A DNA stretch of 14,800 nt from an uncultured Prevotellaceae bacterium (GTDB lineage: Bacteria; Bacteroidota; Bacteroidia; Bacteroidales; Bacteroidaceae). Under the pieces are notes generated by a model. That model had not been told where the DNA came from and made no database searches. It saw nothing but the letters and a program-made list of their open reading frames with translations. The stretch spans positions 1-14,800 of the forward strand of contig CAMJAO010000022.1 in assembly GCA_946403615.1 (NCBI GenBank). Reading direction: 5' to 3'. Position 1 is the stretch's first letter; each line of letters begins with the position of its first letter. Position numbers and translations under genes: made by a program. Positions 13,170 to 14,800 of the stretch are shown here, piece after piece.

Positions 13170-14126
13170 ATGAAAAAAATTCTTCTTTTAGCTGCTGTCA
13201 TAGTATCTGCAGCAGCATTCGTATCATGCGGAAAAACGGCTAAGGCCGACTTGAACAATGACATCGACACCATTAGTTACGCTATCGGACAACTCAACGG
13301 CACACAACTCAAAGGTTATGCCACCATGCAGATGGGCATCGACTCTACCTATCTCGACGATTTTGTCAAAGGTATGAGCGACGCTATCCTCTCAGCCGGC
13401 GATAAAGCGAAAGAGGCTTACAATAAAGGTGTTGCTCTCGGTCAGCAGATGGCTGAAGGCGTCAACCGTCAGGTGTTTATGGGCGACTCTGTCAAGCATC
13501 TCTCCTACCAAAACCTCATGGCAGGTGTGATGGCCGGATTCTCTGGCGACAAATCCATCTTCGACCCCGCCACTGTTGAGTCACAGATTGACCCGATGGT
13601 AAAAAAGATCCAGGAAGAAATCATGGTCAAGAAGACTCTGGAGTTAGAGAAAGAGAACGCCGTGAAATACAAGGACAACAAAGAGAAGAGCGAGAAATTC
13701 ATAGCTGAGAACGCCAAGAAAGAGGGTGTGAAGACCCTGCCTTCAGGCGTGCAGTATAAAGTGCTCAAAGAGGGAACCGGCGCCAAACCCAATGACGGCG
13801 ACAATGTGAAGGTGAACTATGAGGGCAAACTCATCGACGGCACTGTGTTCGACAGTTCTTACGAGCGCGGCCAGGCCGCTCCCATGAGCCTCAGCAAGGG
13901 TGCTCTGATTGACGGTTTCCGCGATGCTCTGCTCAACATGCCTGTTGGCAGCACATGGGAAGTTTACATCCCTGCCGACAAGGCCTACGGAGGTCGCCAG
14001 CAAGGTCCCATCCAGCCCTTCTCGGCTCTGATCTTCAAAATCGAACTGCTGAAAATCGAGCCTGCTCCCACACAGCCTGCAGCAGCTCCCGCTCAGCCCG
14101 CACAGCCCGCACAGACAAAGAAATAA
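13170..14126 (+). CDS. FKBP-type peptidyl-prolyl isomerase, lipoprotein form
   Basis: A 318-residue isomerase with a lipoprotein signal: MKKILLLAAVIVSAAAFVSC, lipobox FVSC, lipidated C20. It is therefore membrane-anchored and faces the periplasm or beyond. A long helical dimerisation domain (about 30-180, with a charged stretch at 145-185) precedes the FKBP domain (about 186-296). Pocket positions Y217 and F227-D228 are present; the usual Trp at the pocket floor is Phe (F250). The protein ends in a 20-residue Pro/Ala/Gln-rich tail (PAPTQPAAAPAQPAQ). Its stop is three bases from the next gene's ATG, so those two are surely co-transcribed. Confidence 0.93.
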   Translation: MKKILLLAAVIVSAAAFVSCGKTAKADLNNDIDTISYAIGQLNGTQLKGYATMQMGIDSTYLDDFVKGMSDAILSAGDKAKEAYNKGVALGQQMAEGVNRQVFMGDSVKHLSYQNLMAGVMAGFSGDKSIFDPATVESQIDPMVKKIQEEIMVKKTLELEKENAVKYKDNKEKSEKFIAENAKKEGVKTLPSGVQYKVLKEGTGAKPNDGDNVKVNYEGKLIDGTVFDSSYERGQAAPMSLSKGALIDGFRDALLNMPVGSTWEVYIPADKAYGGRQQGPIQPFSALIFKIELLKIEPAPTQPAAAPAQPAQPAQTKK

Positions 14127-14129
14127 TCA

Positions 14130-14800
14130 ATGAAAAAACTCATTCTTTGGGCACTCGTCATCATGGCGGGTGCCTCTTTCAACCCCCTGACCGCAGGCGA
14201 CAATAATGCGGCTCGCAACTCACAGTCGCCCGTGCTCGTCACTCCCGACGACTCCGTCAGTTATTCCCTGGGATTGCGCTTCGGTCTCCAACTCAAGCAG
14301 ATGGGTGTAGAAGACCTGAATGTCGAGGAATTCGCCAATGCCATAAAAGACGTTTTCACTGACAAACAGCCGAGAATCCCTATTCGTGACGCTCAGCGCA
14401 TCTTCAACGACTACTTCCAACAGAAAGAAGCGAAGATGAAGGCTGAACGTGAAGCAAAGGCGAAGGCAGCCAAAGAGGAAGGCGAGAAATTCTTGAAAGA
14501 GAACGCCAAGAAAAAAGGTGTCGTCACACTGCCCAGCGGACTGCAATACCGCGTGATCAGAAAAGGCAAAGGACCCACCCCCAAAGAGGATGACATGGTG
14601 ACCGTAAAATATGAAGGACGGCTCATCGACGGCACCGTCTTCGACAGTTCATACAAACGCACGCCCCAAACCAACGACTTCCGACCCAAACAACTCATCA
14701 AGGGATGGACCGAGGCGCTCACCCTCATGCCCGTGGGAAGTAAATGGGAAATCTATGTGCCGCAAGAACTGGCTTACGGTGAAAGAGAGGCCGGACAGAT
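14130..14800 (+). CDS. FKBP-type peptidyl-prolyl isomerase, secreted periplasmic form (3' end outside window)
   Basis: 223 codons are visible and the frame is open at the window edge. MKKLILWALVIMAGASFNPLTA is a Sec signal peptide with likely cleavage after LTA and no lipobox Cys, so the protein should be soluble in the periplasm. The dimerisation domain (about 42-128, YSLGLRFGLQLKQMG at 45-59) closely resembles that of the first FKBP of the cluster, with a lysine-rich helix at 100-130. The FKBP domain starts near 131 and shows Y161, F171-D172, L189-I190, W193 and Y216. Only the last part of the domain is missing from view. Confidence 0.92.
   Translation, partial: MKKLILWALVIMAGASFNPLTAGDNNAARNSQSPVLVTPDDSVSYSLGLRFGLQLKQMGVEDLNVEEFANAIKDVFTDKQPRIPIRDAQRIFNDYFQQKEAKMKAEREAKAKAAKEEGEKFLKENAKKKGVVTLPSGLQYRVIRKGKGPTPKEDDMVTVKYEGRLIDGTVFDSSYKRTPQTNDFRPKQLIKGWTEALTLMPVGSKWEIYVPQELAYGEREAGQ

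Noticed and set aside
13058..13273. 71-codon minus-strand frame between the first two FKBP genes
   Set aside because: Overlaps the signal peptide region of the lipoprotein FKBP in antisense; its hydrophobic look is a mirror of that sequence.

Overview
The window reads as chromosomal DNA of a Bacteroidales bacterium, most likely a Prevotellaceae relative. The evidence is Bacteroidota-type promoters (TTTG, 19-21 bases, TANNTTTG), A-rich start regions without Shine-Dalgarno sequences, an L28 start typical of the order, a Bacteroidales-type PckA, and a two-gene 2-oxoglutarate:ferredoxin oxidoreductase. I cannot name the species.

Layout. 1-34: the first codons of rpmB (ribosomal protein L28), leftward. 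101-872: a leftward toxin-antitoxin operon (RelB/DinJ-like antitoxin, YafQ-like toxin) followed by a small broken third frame. The operon's promoter is a near copy of the rpmB promoter. 1076-2760: pckA, leftward. 3163-3819: upp, rightward, after a pyrimidine-rich leader. 3820-4126: convergent spacer with two terminators and two related palindromes. 4127-7465: leftward korA, a DUF559 (Vsr-like) nuclease gene, then korB. 7919-9580: a TGS-domain nucleoside kinase, leftward. 9669-11378: a Na/Pi cotransporter-family protein, rightward. 11577-12263: a sirtuin, leftward. 12448-14800: three consecutive FKBP-type prolyl isomerases, rightward, the last cut by the window edge.

Functionally this is mostly housekeeping metabolism. 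PckA links oxaloacetate and phosphoenolpyruvate, KorAB links 2-oxoglutarate and succinyl-CoA using ferredoxin, Upp and the nucleoside kinase belong to nucleobase/nucleoside salvage, and the three FKBPs appear to serve cytoplasm, membrane-anchored periplasm and soluble periplasm.

The accessory layer is the interesting part. A family of short C/G-rich hairpin elements sits at the stop codons of five genes in a fixed orientation. Two copies form a 34-bp inverted repeat around the DUF559 nuclease gene that separates korA from korB; these copies are read in frame as the KorA C-terminus and the KorB N-terminus. This looks like a small nuclease-bearing insertion or a REP-like system. The toxin-antitoxin operon is likewise bracketed by a direct repeat that duplicates a promoter.
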